Shown here piece by piece: positions 7,668 through 16,079 of a stretch of 64,000 nt of DNA. The notes beneath the pieces are model-generated. The model was not told where the DNA came from. It did no database searches and saw nothing but the letters and a program-made list of their open reading frames with translations. Source of the DNA: Micromonospora endolithica (GTDB taxonomy: Bacteria > Actinomycetota > Actinomycetes > Mycobacteriales > Micromonosporaceae). Each line of letters begins with the position of its first letter. Position 1 is the first letter of the stretch. The stretch is taken from positions 124,001 to 188,000 of the forward strand of contig NZ_RBAK01000008.1 in assembly GCF_003626595.1 (NCBI RefSeq), read 5' to 3'. The position numbers and the translations under genes are program-made.

Positions 7668-9512
7668 CTACCGCTGCGGCTGCTCCGCGTCGAGCCGGGC
7701 CCGCAGGGCGTCCAGCTCGGCCCAGAGGACGCCCGGCAGCTTGTCGCCGAACTTCTCGAACCACTCGGTGACCAACGGCAGCTCGTTGCGCCACTCGTCG
7801 ACGTCGACCTTCAGCGCGATGCGGACGTCCTCCGGGGTCATGTCCAGGCCCTCGACGTCGAGCGCGTCCTGGGCCGGGACCATGCCGATCGGGGTCTCCA
7901 CGGCGTCCGCGCGGCCTTCGAGCCGCTCGATGACCCACTTGAGGACGCGGGAGTTCTCGCCGAAGCCCGGCCAGAGGAAGTTGCCCTCGGCGTCCTTGCG
8001 GAACCAGTTGACGTAGTAGATCTTGGGCAGCTTGGCCTCGTCGCCGTCGGTGCCCTTGCCCATCTCGATCCAGTGCCGGAAGTAGTCGCCGGCGTGGTAG
8101 CCGATGAACGGCAGCATGGCCATCGGGTCGCGGCGGACGACGCCGACCGCGCCGGACGCGGCGGCGGTCGTCTCCGAGGAGAGGGTGGCGCCCATGTAGA
8201 CGCCGTGCACCCAGTCGCGCGCCTCGGTGACCAGCGGGATGGTGTCCCGACGGCGACCGCCGAAGAGGATCGCGTCGATCGGTACGCCGTTCGGGTCGTA
8301 GTAGTCCTCGGCGAGGATCGGGCACTGGGTGATCGGGGTGCAGAACCGGCTGTTCGCGTGCGAGGAGAGGCTGTCGCTCTCCGGCGTCCAGTCGTTGCCC
8401 TTCCAGTCGATCAGGTGCGCCGGCGGCTCGCCCATGCCCTCCCACCAGATGTCGCCGTCGTCGGTGAGGGCGACGTTGGTGAAGACGGAGTTGCCGCGGT
8501 CCAGCGTCCGCATCGCGTTGGCGTTGGTCTTCCAGTCGGTGCCCGGCGCGACGCCGAAGAGGCCGTACTCCGGGTTGACCGCGTAGAGGCGGCCGTCGGC
8601 GCCGAACCGCATCCAGGCGATGTCGTCACCGATCGTCTCGACCTTCCAGCCGGGGATGGTCGGTTCCAGCATGGCCAGGTTGGTCTTGCCGCAGGCCGAC
8701 GGGAACGCGCCGGCGATGTGGTAGACCCGCCCCTCCGGCGAGGTGATCTTGAGGATCAGCATGTGCTCGGCCAGCCAGCCCTCGTCGCGCCCCATCACGC
8801 TGGCGATCCGCAGCGAGTAGCACTTCTTGCCGAGCAGCGAGTTGCCGCCGTAGCCGGAGCCGAAGGACCAGATCTCCCGGGTCTCCGGGAAGTGCGAGAT
8901 GTACTTCGTCTCGTTGCACGGCCACGCGACGTCCTGCTGGCCCGGCGCGAGCGGGGCGCCGATCGAGTGCAACGCGTGCACGAAGTCGGCGTCGTCGCCC
9001 ATCGCCTGGAGGACCGCGGTGCCCATCCGGGTCATGATCCGCATCGACGCGACCACGTACGGGCTGTCCGTGATCTCCACGCCGAACATGGGGTTCTCGG
9101 CCTCGACCGGTCCCATGCAGAACGGGATGACGTACATGGTGCGCCCGCGCATGCTGCCGCGGTACAACTCGGTCATCGTCCGCTTCATCTCGGCCGGCGC
9201 CATCCAGTTGTTGGTGGGGCCGGCGTCCGCCTCGTCGACGGAGCAGATGTAGGTGCGCTCCTCGACCCGGGCGACGTCCGTCGGGTCGGTGCGGGCGTAG
9301 AAGGAGTTCGGCTTCTTCTCCGGGTTGAGGCGGATCAGCGTGCCCGCCTCGACCAGCTCGTCGGTGAGGCGACGCCACTCCTCGTCGGACCCGTCCACCC
9401 AGACGACCCGGTCGGGGGTGGTCAGTTCCGCGACCTCACGGACCCAGGCGAGCAGTTTGGGGTGGGACGTCGGGGCCTGATCGATACCCCGAACGGTAGC
9501 CGGAGCAACCAT
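7668..9512 (-). CDS. pckG: Phosphoenolpyruvate carboxykinase (GTP)
   Basis: This enzyme converts oxaloacetate to phosphoenolpyruvate with GTP, the entry step of gluconeogenesis. The 614-residue length fits the GTP-type monomeric family. Key motifs are the kinase-1a P-loop FPSACGKTNL (about residue 272), the substrate-binding region ITDSPYVVASMRIMTRMG, and FGGRRRDTIPLV. The ATG at 9512 (MVAPATVRG) is preferred over the ATG at 9557, because AAGGAGATGTGTC precedes it. The gene is divergent from the GtrA pair; the 397-bp gap between them should hold its promoter. Confidence 0.97.
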   Translation of the reverse strand: MVAPATVRGIDQAPTSHPKLLAWVREVAELTTPDRVVWVDGSDEEWRRLTDELVEAGTLIRLNPEKKPNSFYARTDPTDVARVEERTYICSVDEADAGPTNNWMAPAEMKRTMTELYRGSMRGRTMYVIPFCMGPVEAENPMFGVEITDSPYVVASMRIMTRMGTAVLQAMGDDADFVHALHSIGAPLAPGQQDVAWPCNETKYISHFPETREIWSFGSGYGGNSLLGKKCYSLRIASVMGRDEGWLAEHMLILKITSPEGRVYHIAGAFPSACGKTNLAMLEPTIPGWKVETIGDDIAWMRFGADGRLYAVNPEYGLFGVAPGTDWKTNANAMRTLDRGNSVFTNVALTDDGDIWWEGMGEPPAHLIDWKGNDWTPESDSLSSHANSRFCTPITQCPILAEDYYDPNGVPIDAILFGGRRRDTIPLVTEARDWVHGVYMGATLSSETTAAASGAVGVVRRDPMAMLPFIGYHAGDYFRHWIEMGKGTDGDEAKLPKIYYVNWFRKDAEGNFLWPGFGENSRVLKWVIERLEGRADAVETPIGMVPAQDALDVEGLDMTPEDVRIALKVDVDEWRNELPLVTEWFEKFGDKLPGVLWAELDALRARLDAEQPQR

Positions 9513-9909
9513 GACACATCTCCTTGTGGTCGACGCTGACCTATCTATGGGATGCACGAGTCTTGACGACTAAGCGCCGCCTTCGTGGAAACCTGGGATT
9601 GGCCTCAGCGTAAACCGGGCGGCGTCGCCAGTCAGTGGGACTGGTTGTGAAGAACTGCACAAGGTACGGCCACGCTGCGGCATCACGAGCTGATACCCGC
9701 TTTCACGCGCAGTTTCACGCAAATCTTGTCGTGGACCTCCGTCGCCGGGGCGTCCCCGGCACGGCCGGGTGGTCGTCGGCGGAAGCGACTCCCCACCCGG
9801 CTCCGGCCGGTTACGCTCCGCTCATCGACGTCGCCACCGTCCGCGCCGCCCGCCGTTGCTACCCGTACGGCGTGCCGTCTACCGGTACGCTCGCGAGGTG
9901 GCCGCGACG
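9513..9909. other. Gene-free interval between pckG and the gtrA pair
   Basis: About 400 bp without a supportable gene. The open frames here have biased, non-protein-like composition. A short direct repeat TTTCACGC occurs at 9701-9708 and 9713-9720, 12 bp apart. The segment near 9540-9620 is more AT-rich and probably carries the pckG promoter. No clear hairpin was found. Confidence 0.5.
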
Positions 9910-10440
9910 ATGACCGGGGAGCCAGGCTCCCGGCAGACCCGCCCGGGTCTGTTCCGCTCCCTCATCGACCGTTTCGGTCACCTGCTGCGGGAGATGAGCA
10001 AGTTCGCCACCGTCGGTGGCATCGCGTTCCTGGTCGACTTCGCGCTGTTCAACTACCTGACCGCGGCGCAGGGCGTGGAGCAGGTGACCGCCAAGACCAT
10101 CTCCACGGTGATCGCGGCGAGCTTCGCCTTCGTCGGCAACCGGTTCTGGACCTGGCGGCACCGCCGGGGCTCCAACCCCGCCCGCGAGTACGCGCTGTTC
10201 TTCTTCTTCAACGGGGTCGGCCTGGGCATCACCGTGGCCTGCCTGGCGATCAGCCGGTACGGGCTGGGCGAGGTCTGGCCGGAGGTCTTCCAGACCCGGC
10301 TGGCCGACAACATCGCCAGCTACATCGTGGGCACCGGCCTGGCCACCCTCTTCCGTTTCTGGTCCTACCGAAGGTTCGTCTTCGTGGAATCGGGAACCCG
10401 GACCGTTCCGGAAGTGAAGCCGGACCGACACGGGGCGTGA
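9910..10440 (+). CDS. GtrA-family membrane protein, first of two
   Basis: This small membrane protein of about 176 residues has four hydrophobic helices typical of the GtrA/DPMS_2 family: KFATVGGIAFLVDFALFNYL, a second helix near TISTVIAASFAFVGNRFW, a third at YALFFFFNGVGLGITVACLA, and a fourth ending LATLFRFWSYRRFVF. GtrA proteins take part in moving lipid-linked sugars across the membrane or associate with polyprenyl-sugar glycosyltransferases. The ATG at 9910 is chosen; an in-frame GTG at 9898 is an alternative and neither has a clear ribosome-binding site. A paralogue follows 63 bp downstream. Confidence 0.88.
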   Translation: MTGEPGSRQTRPGLFRSLIDRFGHLLREMSKFATVGGIAFLVDFALFNYLTAAQGVEQVTAKTISTVIAASFAFVGNRFWTWRHRRGSNPAREYALFFFFNGVGLGITVACLAISRYGLGEVWPEVFQTRLADNIASYIVGTGLATLFRFWSYRRFVFVESGTRTVPEVKPDRHGA

Positions 10441-10503
10441 CCTGGCGCCCATCTCTTCCAGCCGGGACCGGTCGGTCCCGCCCACTGCCCTAAGGTGTTC
10501 CGC

Positions 10504-11235
10504 ATGCGTCTTGTCCGTCTGCTGCCTGAGCGCTGGCAGAAGTTCATCCACGAGGCGTTCAAATTCGGGATCGTCGGGGGCATCAACACCGTCATCAATT
10601 ACGCGGTGTTCAATGCCCTGATACTCACGGTTTTTGTCAACGGTGAGCTGAAGGCGGCGGTGGTTGCCACCGTGCTGGCGACGATCACGTCTTATCTGAT
10701 GAATCGTCACTGGACGTACCGCGATCGCCCGAAATCGGCGATGCAGCGCGAGTATGCCCTGTTCTTCCTTTTCAACGGCGCCGGCCTGCTCATCGAACTG
10801 GGCGTCCTGGCCGCCGCGAAGTACGGCTTCGGCGTGACCGGCCTGCTGGCGCTGAACATCGCCAAGACCGGCGGCGTGGTGCTCGCGACGCTGTTCCGCT
10901 TCTGGTCGTACCGGACCTTCGTCTTCCAGCCCGCGCCAGCGCACGCGGCCGACACCTGGCACAGCATCCCGCGCGACGAGTGGGACACGATGGCGGAGAT
11001 GGACCCGGTGGCCGAGCTGGCCGAGTCGGTGTCCGAGCTGGAGGAGGAACAGCGTCAGCCGGGCACCTCCCCGGCGTCCGGTCCCCGGCCGGTCGCGGCT
11101 CCGGTCACCGGTCCCCCGGCGCAGGGCCGCCCGGCGCCGCTGGACGCGGGGCTCGGCGGCGCGTTGGACCGCGAGCTGGCCGCCGAACTCGACGCCGAAC
11201 TCCAGGCCACTCCCCGCCGCGCCCCGCGCCGCTGA
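10504..11235 (+). CDS. GtrA-family membrane protein, second copy with long C-terminal tail
   Basis: The same four-helix GtrA core occupies residues 1-138 (KFGIVGGINTVINYAVFNAL ... LFRFWSYRTFVF), clearly paralogous to the preceding gene. A 100-residue acidic then Pro/Ala/Arg-rich cytoplasmic tail follows (DTMAEMDPVAELAESVSELEEE and beyond) with no recognised fold. The ATG at 10504 is preferred because AAGGTG lies 8 nt upstream; a GTG at 10495 is in frame. A role in flipping or processing polyprenyl-linked sugars is known for the family, and no glycosyltransferase is adjacent here. Confidence 0.88.
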   Translation: MRLVRLLPERWQKFIHEAFKFGIVGGINTVINYAVFNALILTVFVNGELKAAVVATVLATITSYLMNRHWTYRDRPKSAMQREYALFFLFNGAGLLIELGVLAAAKYGFGVTGLLALNIAKTGGVVLATLFRFWSYRTFVFQPAPAHAADTWHSIPRDEWDTMAEMDPVAELAESVSELEEEQRQPGTSPASGPRPVAAPVTGPPAQGRPAPLDAGLGGALDRELAAELDAELQATPRRAPRR

Positions 11236-11247
11236 ACCACCGGCCGG

Positions 11248-11820
11248 TCAGGCGCTCGGGTCCCGCAGCGGTTTGCCCTCGTTCAGATCGGCCAGGATGT
11301 CGCGCATCTCGGTGTCACCCAGCGAGTGCTTGTCGTGGTGGTCCTCCACCAGCTCGTACAGCCGGGTCTGGACCTGCCCGACCCCCGGCACGTCGTGCAG
11401 GACGGACTGCCCGCGCTCACCGGCCGACTCGATGGTCAGGGTGCCGCAGCCGAGCAGCCGCTCGACGAACCGCTGGCGCATCGCGTGGTCGTTGATCCGG
11501 GTCAGCGGGATGTCCCGGCGGTCCCGGGACAGCACACCCTCCTGGAGCAGCACCCGCTCGTTGGTGAACAGGTAGTGGGTGCTCCGCCAGACCAGGTAGG
11601 GCCAGAGCGCCAGCCACAGCACCGCCAGCAGGGCCAGCCCACCGATGACGGCCAGCGCCACCGAGCCGCCACCGCCGGACGGGAGCAGCACCACGCCGGC
11701 CACCACCGCGGCGACGGCGAGCACCAGCACCGCGACCGGCCGGACCAGGGCCTTCCAGTGCGGGTGCAGGTGCAGCACGACGTGCTCGTCCTCGGTGAGC
11801 ACGTCCTCGGGAAACGCCAC
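11248..11820 (-). CDS. PH-domain (DUF304/YdbT-like) membrane protein
   Basis: The 190-residue protein has two adjacent transmembrane helices (about residues 27-65). These are followed by the bacterial PH-like domain with the typical THYLFTNERVLLQEGVLSRD start and IPLTRINDHAMRQRFVERLLG. The GTG at 11820 (MAFPEDVL) is chosen because GGAGGTT sits 4-5 nt upstream; an ATG at 11832 is in frame. Proteins of this class are membrane-bound and otherwise uncharacterised. The gene is convergent with gtrA-2, with a 12-bp gap. Confidence 0.87.
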   Translation of the reverse strand: MAFPEDVLTEDEHVVLHLHPHWKALVRPVAVLVLAVAAVVAGVVLLPSGGGGSVALAVIGGLALLAVLWLALWPYLVWRSTHYLFTNERVLLQEGVLSRDRRDIPLTRINDHAMRQRFVERLLGCGTLTIESAGERGQSVLHDVPGVGQVQTRLYELVEDHHDKHSLGDTEMRDILADLNEGKPLRDPSA

Positions 11821-11907
11821 GGGAACCTCCATCGCGAAAAGCGGACGCGCAGACCGTAACGCCCCACCGCTACCCACGGGATCAGCCGCGCGGCGAGCCC
11901 TTCCCGC

Positions 11908-11966
11908 CGTTAACAAGGGGCCCTTCCTCTACCGCAGGCGTTAAGCGGGGGCCCTTCCTTTCACCG
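11908..11966. repeat. Interspersed GGAAGGGCCC repeat, copy 1
   Basis: Two half-units, GTTAACAAGGGGCCCTTCCT and GTTAAGCGGGGGCCCTTCCT, in inverse orientation to copies 2, 3 and 5. The stop codon of birA (11961-11963) lies inside its right edge. Each half-unit contains a GGGGCCC core that can fold back, and the two halves can pair with each other. Confidence 0.85.
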
Positions 11967-12836
11967 CAGGTGCAGGACGTCGCCAGCGGTCAGGCGGTGC
12001 TCCTCGGTGGCGGTGGCGAGCAGGAGGTGCCCGTCGGCGTCCACGCCGGTCGCGGTGCCGGTCAGCTCGTCGCCGCCGGGCAGCAGCACGCGTACCTGCC
12101 GGCCGACCGTGCCGCAGGACGCCAGGTAGGCGTCGCGCAGGCCGCACGCGACCGCGTTCCCGCCGGCGGAGCGCCACCGGTCGTACCACTCGGCCAGCGA
12201 CCGCAGCAGGGCACGCAGCAGCGGATCCCGGTCGGTCGCGGTGGCCCCGGCCAGTTGCAGCGAGGTGGCCGGCAGCCCGTTCGGGTTCTCCGGCAGCTCG
12301 TCGGCGCGCAGCGTCACGTTCAGGCCGACGCCGAGCACGATCGCCGGCGCCGCGCCGGCCCGGGCCGGTGGCACCGCCTCGGCCAGGATGCCGGCGCACT
12401 TCGCCTCGTCGACCAGCAGGTCGTTCGGCCACTTCAGGGACGCGTCCAGCTCGGCGAGCCGGGCCACCGCCTCGACCAGCGCCACGCCGGCGAGCAGCGG
12501 CAGCCAGCCGTACCCGGTCGCCGGGGCCGCCGGCCAGCCGCGCTCCGGGACGGCCACGCCGGGCCGGAGCAGCACGCTGGTGGCGATGCCCGCCCGCGGT
12601 GGCGACTGCCAGGTCCGGCCGCGCCGGCCACGGCCCGCGGTCTGCCGCTCGGCGACCACCACCAGGCCCTCCGGCTCGCCCGCCCGGGCGGCCTCCGCGA
12701 CGTCGGCGTTCGTCGAGCCGGTCTCGGCGCGCAGGTCCAGCCGCGCCCACGGGCCGTGCGGGGCGACCAGCGCCCGCCGCAGCCGCGCCGCCGACAGCGG
12801 CGGGCGGTCCAGATCGGTGTACGGGGACCCCGGCAT
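11961..12836 (-). CDS. birA: Biotin--[acetyl-CoA-carboxylase] ligase
   Basis: This enzyme attaches biotin to the carrier lysine of acyl-CoA carboxylases through biotinyl-AMP. The 291-residue protein has the ligase signature ETGSTNADV (residues 38-46), the biotinyl-adenylate loop GRGRRGRTWQSP (about 69-80), and SLKWPNDLLV (about 133-142) with the catalytic lysine. A C-terminal SH3-like domain ends GDVLHLR. There is no N-terminal DNA-binding domain, so it is a monofunctional ligase. It is divergent from pccB, whose partner alpha subunit at 30845 carries the biotin site, so the three fit one pathway. The stop codon abuts repeat copy 1. Confidence 0.95.
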   Translation of the reverse strand: MPGSPYTDLDRPPLSAARLRRALVAPHGPWARLDLRAETGSTNADVAEAARAGEPEGLVVVAERQTAGRGRRGRTWQSPPRAGIATSVLLRPGVAVPERGWPAAPATGYGWLPLLAGVALVEAVARLAELDASLKWPNDLLVDEAKCAGILAEAVPPARAGAAPAIVLGVGLNVTLRADELPENPNGLPATSLQLAGATATDRDPLLRALLRSLAEWYDRWRSAGGNAVACGLRDAYLASCGTVGRQVRVLLPGGDELTGTATGVDADGHLLLATATEEHRLTAGDVLHLR

Positions 12837-12921
12837 CCTGTCAGCCTACGGCCAGGTCGACGGAGCGTACTGAGGTGTACTGCACAGCGGCGCCGGACTG
12901 AACCATCGTTATATTCCCTGG

Positions 12922-14505
12922 GTGACTACCGAGACCGGGATCAACATCCACAGCACCGCGGGCAAGCTGGCGGACCTGGAGCGACGGGTCGACGAGGCGG
13001 TGCACGCCGGTTCGGCGCGCGCGGTCGAGAAGCAGCACGCGCGGGGCAAGAAGACCGCACGGGAGCGGATCGAGCTGCTGCTCGACGAGGGCTCCTTCAT
13101 CGAGCTGGACGAGCTGGCCCGGCACCGGTCGACGGCGTTCGGGCTGGAGCGCAACCGGCCGTACGGCGACGGGGTGATCACCGGCTACGGCACCATCGAC
13201 GGCCGGCAGGTCTGCGTCTTCGCCCAGGACTTCACCGTCTTCGGCGGCTCCCTCGGCGAGGTCTTCGGCGAGAAGATCGTCAAGGTGATGGACCTGGCCA
13301 TGAAGATCGGCTGCCCGGTGATCGGCATCAACGACTCCGGTGGCGCGCGGATCCAGGAGGGCGTCGCGTCGCTCGGTCTCTACGGCGAGATCTTCTTCCG
13401 CAACGTACGCGCCAGCGGTGTCATCCCGCAGATCTCGCTGATCATGGGCCCGTGCGCGGGTGGCGCGGTCTACTCCCCGGCGGTCACCGACTTCACCGTG
13501 ATGGTCGACCAGACCTCGCACATGTTCATCACCGGCCCGGACGTGATCAAGACGGTCACCGGCGAGGACGTGGCGATGGAGGAGCTGGGCGGGGCCCGCA
13601 CCCACAACTCCCGCAGCGGCAACGCGCACTACCTGGCCAGCGACGAGGACGACGCGATCGACTACGTCAAGGCGCTGCTGTCGTACCTGCCGTCGAACAA
13701 CCTGGACGAGCCGGTGGTGTTCGACGCGCCGGCGGACCTCGACGTGACCGAGGAGGACCGGGAGCTGGACACCCTGATCCCCGACTCGGCCAACCAGCCG
13801 TACGACATGCATCGGGTCATCGAGCACGTCCTCGACGACGGCGAGTTCCTGGAGGTCCAGCCGCTGTACGCGCAGAACCTCCTGATCGGCTACGGCCGGG
13901 TGGAGGGTCGCCCGGTCGGGGTGGTCGCCAACCAGCCGATGCACTTCGCCGGCACCCTGGACATCGCCGCCTCGGAGAAGGCCGCCCGCTTCGTGCGCAC
14001 CTGCGACGCGTTCAACATCCCGGTGCTGACCTTCGTGGACGTTCCCGGTTTCCTTCCCGGCACCGGCCAGGAGTGGGACGGCATCATCCGCCGGGGCGCG
14101 AAGCTCATCTACGCGTACGCCGAGGCGACCGTCCCGAAGGTCACCGTGATCACCCGCAAGGCGTACGGCGGCGCGTACGACGTGATGGGGTCCAAGCACC
14201 TCGGCGCGGACCTGAACTTCGCCTGGCCGACCGCCCAGATCGCGGTGATGGGGGCGCAGGGCGCGGTGAACATCCTCTACCGGTCGGACCTGGCCAACGC
14301 CGAGGACCCGGCCGCGGTCCGCGCCGAGAAGATCGCCGAGTACGAGGACACCCTGGCCAACCCGTACATCGCGGCCGAGCGCGGATACGTCGACTCGGTC
14401 ATCCCGCCGCACGAGACCCGTACCCAGATCGTCCGCGCGCTGCGGGTGCTGCGCACCAAGCGGGAGACCCTTCCCCCGAAGAAGCACGGCAACATCCCGC
14501 TCTAG
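12922..14505 (+). CDS. pccB: Propionyl/acyl-CoA carboxylase beta (carboxyltransferase) subunit
   Basis: The 527-residue carboxyltransferase transfers CO2 from carboxybiotin to propionyl- or acetyl-CoA to give methylmalonyl- or malonyl-CoA. Both crotonase-like halves are present. They include the oxyanion-hole motifs SGGARIQEG with MGPCAGGAVYSP in the first half, and VDVPGFLPGTGQEW with GGAYDVMGSK in the second. The GTG at 12922 follows a TTATAT hexamer by about 10 nt, which suggests a leaderless message. The usual actinobacterial partner accE is displaced about 6.7 kb downstream. A repeat copy follows the stop codon. Substrate preference cannot be read from the sequence alone. Confidence 0.95.
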   Translation: MTTETGINIHSTAGKLADLERRVDEAVHAGSARAVEKQHARGKKTARERIELLLDEGSFIELDELARHRSTAFGLERNRPYGDGVITGYGTIDGRQVCVFAQDFTVFGGSLGEVFGEKIVKVMDLAMKIGCPVIGINDSGGARIQEGVASLGLYGEIFFRNVRASGVIPQISLIMGPCAGGAVYSPAVTDFTVMVDQTSHMFITGPDVIKTVTGEDVAMEELGGARTHNSRSGNAHYLASDEDDAIDYVKALLSYLPSNNLDEPVVFDAPADLDVTEEDRELDTLIPDSANQPYDMHRVIEHVLDDGEFLEVQPLYAQNLLIGYGRVEGRPVGVVANQPMHFAGTLDIAASEKAARFVRTCDAFNIPVLTFVDVPGFLPGTGQEWDGIIRRGAKLIYAYAEATVPKVTVITRKAYGGAYDVMGSKHLGADLNFAWPTAQIAVMGAQGAVNILYRSDLANAEDPAAVRAEKIAEYEDTLANPYIAAERGYVDSVIPPHETRTQIVRALRVLRTKRETLPPKKHGNIPL

Positions 14506-14506
14506 G

Positions 14507-14570
14507 AAGGTGTAAGGAAGGGCCCCTTGTTAACGCCTGGCGTTGTAAAAGGGGCCCTTCCTAACGCGCC
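14507..14570. repeat. Interspersed GGAAGGGCCC repeat, copy 2
   Basis: The first half-unit GTGTAAGGAAGGGCCCCTTG begins 5 nt after the pccB stop codon, and a mirrored half GGGGCCCTTCCTAACGC follows. The two halves pair to form a strong hairpin between the convergent pccB and the anti-sigma-like gene, so it can act as a two-way terminator. Confidence 0.85.
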
Positions 14571-14576
14571 ACACCC

Positions 14577-15434
14577 TCAGCAGGCCGGGTTGGCGGCGAC
14601 GCAGAGCCGGTCCGCGGCGACACCGGCCAGCCGGCGCAACTCCGGCTCGGTGCCCCGCCGGCCCATCGTGATGACCGTGACGAGGTCACCGACCCGCACC
14701 ACCGCCGTGCGATTGACGTCGGTGGACCGTCGGACCTCGCCGGTCTCCAGGTTGCGGGCCTCCGGCACCCGGTGCCGCAGCAGGACCGACTCGCTCCCGG
14801 CGAAGTCGCGGGCCGACGTGTCCCAGTGGTGCACGGCCTCCGACCGGGCTTCCCGACCCTTCCAGACGGCGACACCCCGGGACGGCCAGGCGGCGCACAG
14901 CGCCAGCATCTCGTCGATCCGCGGGAACAGCCGGCCGACGACCTCCGGCGTCACCCGGTAGACGTCCTGGCTGAGCAGCAGGTCGCTCGGCGGGTGATCG
15001 TACCCGGCGGGTCGCTCACGGAGCAGGGTGACCGAGCGGGAGTACCGGGCCGTCTCCCACTCGGCCGGCCGGCCCTGCTGCTCGACACACACCCGCAGCA
15101 GCTCCGCGATCCGCACCGGCTCGTACGCCCCGGCCTGGCTGAGTGGCGGGTCCGCCGGCACGCCCAGGTCAGCCGGTCGCAGCATCGTCTCGTGCGGGAT
15201 CTCCACGAACGGCGACCCGGTGGGGTGCGCGGCGACCGGTGGCGCCGGGGCGGGCCGGTCCACCCGCCACACGCCGTACCCGCCGGTCGTGACGAGGACC
15301 AGCGCCAGCCCCGCCGACACGACCGTACGCCGACGGCGCCGGCGGGCCCGCGCGCGGATCTCGGCGGGCTCGGCCCAGCGGACGTCCCGCAGGTCCCGGT
15401 GCACCAGTTCGGCGATGGGCAGGTCGTCACGCAT
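14577..15434 (-). CDS. Single-pass membrane protein coupled to an ECF sigma factor
   Basis: The 285-residue protein has a short cytoplasmic N-terminus with a basic cluster RARARRRRRRT, one transmembrane helix at about residues 38-58, and a long extracytoplasmic domain containing Cys residues (RVCVEQQG, DEMLALCAAW, DRLCVAANPAC). Its start overlaps the end of the sigma factor gene by 8 bp, so translation is coupled. That layout is typical of a membrane anti-sigma factor or signal-sensing partner, but no canonical zinc anti-sigma motif (HxxxCxxC) is seen. I call it a sigma-factor-associated membrane protein of unknown mechanism. Confidence 0.75.
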   Translation of the reverse strand: MRDDLPIAELVHRDLRDVRWAEPAEIRARARRRRRRTVVSAGLALVLVTTGGYGVWRVDRPAPAPPVAAHPTGSPFVEIPHETMLRPADLGVPADPPLSQAGAYEPVRIAELLRVCVEQQGRPAEWETARYSRSVTLLRERPAGYDHPPSDLLLSQDVYRVTPEVVGRLFPRIDEMLALCAAWPSRGVAVWKGREARSEAVHHWDTSARDFAGSESVLLRHRVPEARNLETGEVRRSTDVNRTAVVRVGDLVTVITMGRRGTEPELRRLAGVAADRLCVAANPAC

Positions 15435-15927
15435 CGGCGGCCTCCTCCAGGTCAGAGACGGCGAGCAGCCCGGCGAGCGCGACACGCCCCCGGGAGAGTC
15501 GGGCCTTGACCGTGCCGACCGGCGCCTCGGTCTCCCGGGCGACGTCGGCGACCGGCATGCCGACCAGGTAGTACAGGGCGATGGCGACGCGCTGTTCCTC
15601 CGGCAGGCGGCGCATCGCCTCCACCACAGCCAGGGTGTCGGTACCCGGGCCGGGGACGCTCTCCACCGCGCCGTGCCGCAGGTAGGCCCGCGCCCGGCTG
15701 CGCAGGTTCCGCCAGCGGCTGACCGCGATCCGGCTCGCCACCACCCGCACCCACGCCTCCGGGTCGTCGTACCCGCCCACCGTCGACCAGCGTTGCCACG
15801 CCCGGATGTACGCCTCCTGCACGGCGTCCTGCGCCTCGCCGAGATCACCGGTGAGCACGTAGACGAACCCGAGCAGCCGTTGCCGGCTGCCCCGGTAGAA
15901 GTCGTCGAACCCGTCGACGTCGGACAC
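15427..15927 (-). CDS. SigE-family ECF RNA polymerase sigma factor
   Basis: The 166-residue protein has sigma region 2 (FYRGSRQRLLGFVYVLTGDLGEAQDAVQEA, residues ~10-39, quoted in parts) and region 4 with the helix-turn-helix YYLVGMPVADVARETEAPV followed by GTVKARLSRGR. It belongs to the small ECF class often called the SigE family in actinobacteria. It is expected to direct polymerase to a stress or cell-envelope regulon, with the overlapping membrane protein as the likely regulator. The upstream 152-bp region (15928-16079) should contain its promoter, possibly autoregulated; no -35/-10 pair stands out. Confidence 0.92.
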   Translation of the reverse strand: MSDVDGFDDFYRGSRQRLLGFVYVLTGDLGEAQDAVQEAYIRAWQRWSTVGGYDDPEAWVRVVASRIAVSRWRNLRSRARAYLRHGAVESVPGPGTDTLAVVEAMRRLPEEQRVAIALYYLVGMPVADVARETEAPVGTVKARLSRGRVALAGLLAVSDLEEAADA

Positions 15928-16079
15928 CTGCTACCTCCCCGCGGCGGTCCCAGGAGACACGCACCGGCGGACCGGTCCGGTTGCCGGTCGGGACGAGGTT
16001 TCTCCGCCGGGCGAGCCGCCCAGCCGAGCAGCGACGAGCGCGCCCGCCGGGTCAGCCGAACAGCGGGCGGCGTGAACCG

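Noticed and set aside
7293..9539. 748-codon plus-strand open frame antisense to pckG
   Set aside because: Antisense frames of GC-rich genes are often open; its composition is biased and it lacks domains.
12922..14505. Acetyl-CoA carboxylase AccD-type zinc carboxyltransferase
   Set aside because: No N-terminal zinc ribbon (CxxC pairs); the sequence fits the PccB-type beta subunit.
11970..14564. 864-codon plus-strand open frame across birA and pccB
   Set aside because: It overlaps two confirmed genes in the wrong frame or strand; the protein is low-complexity.
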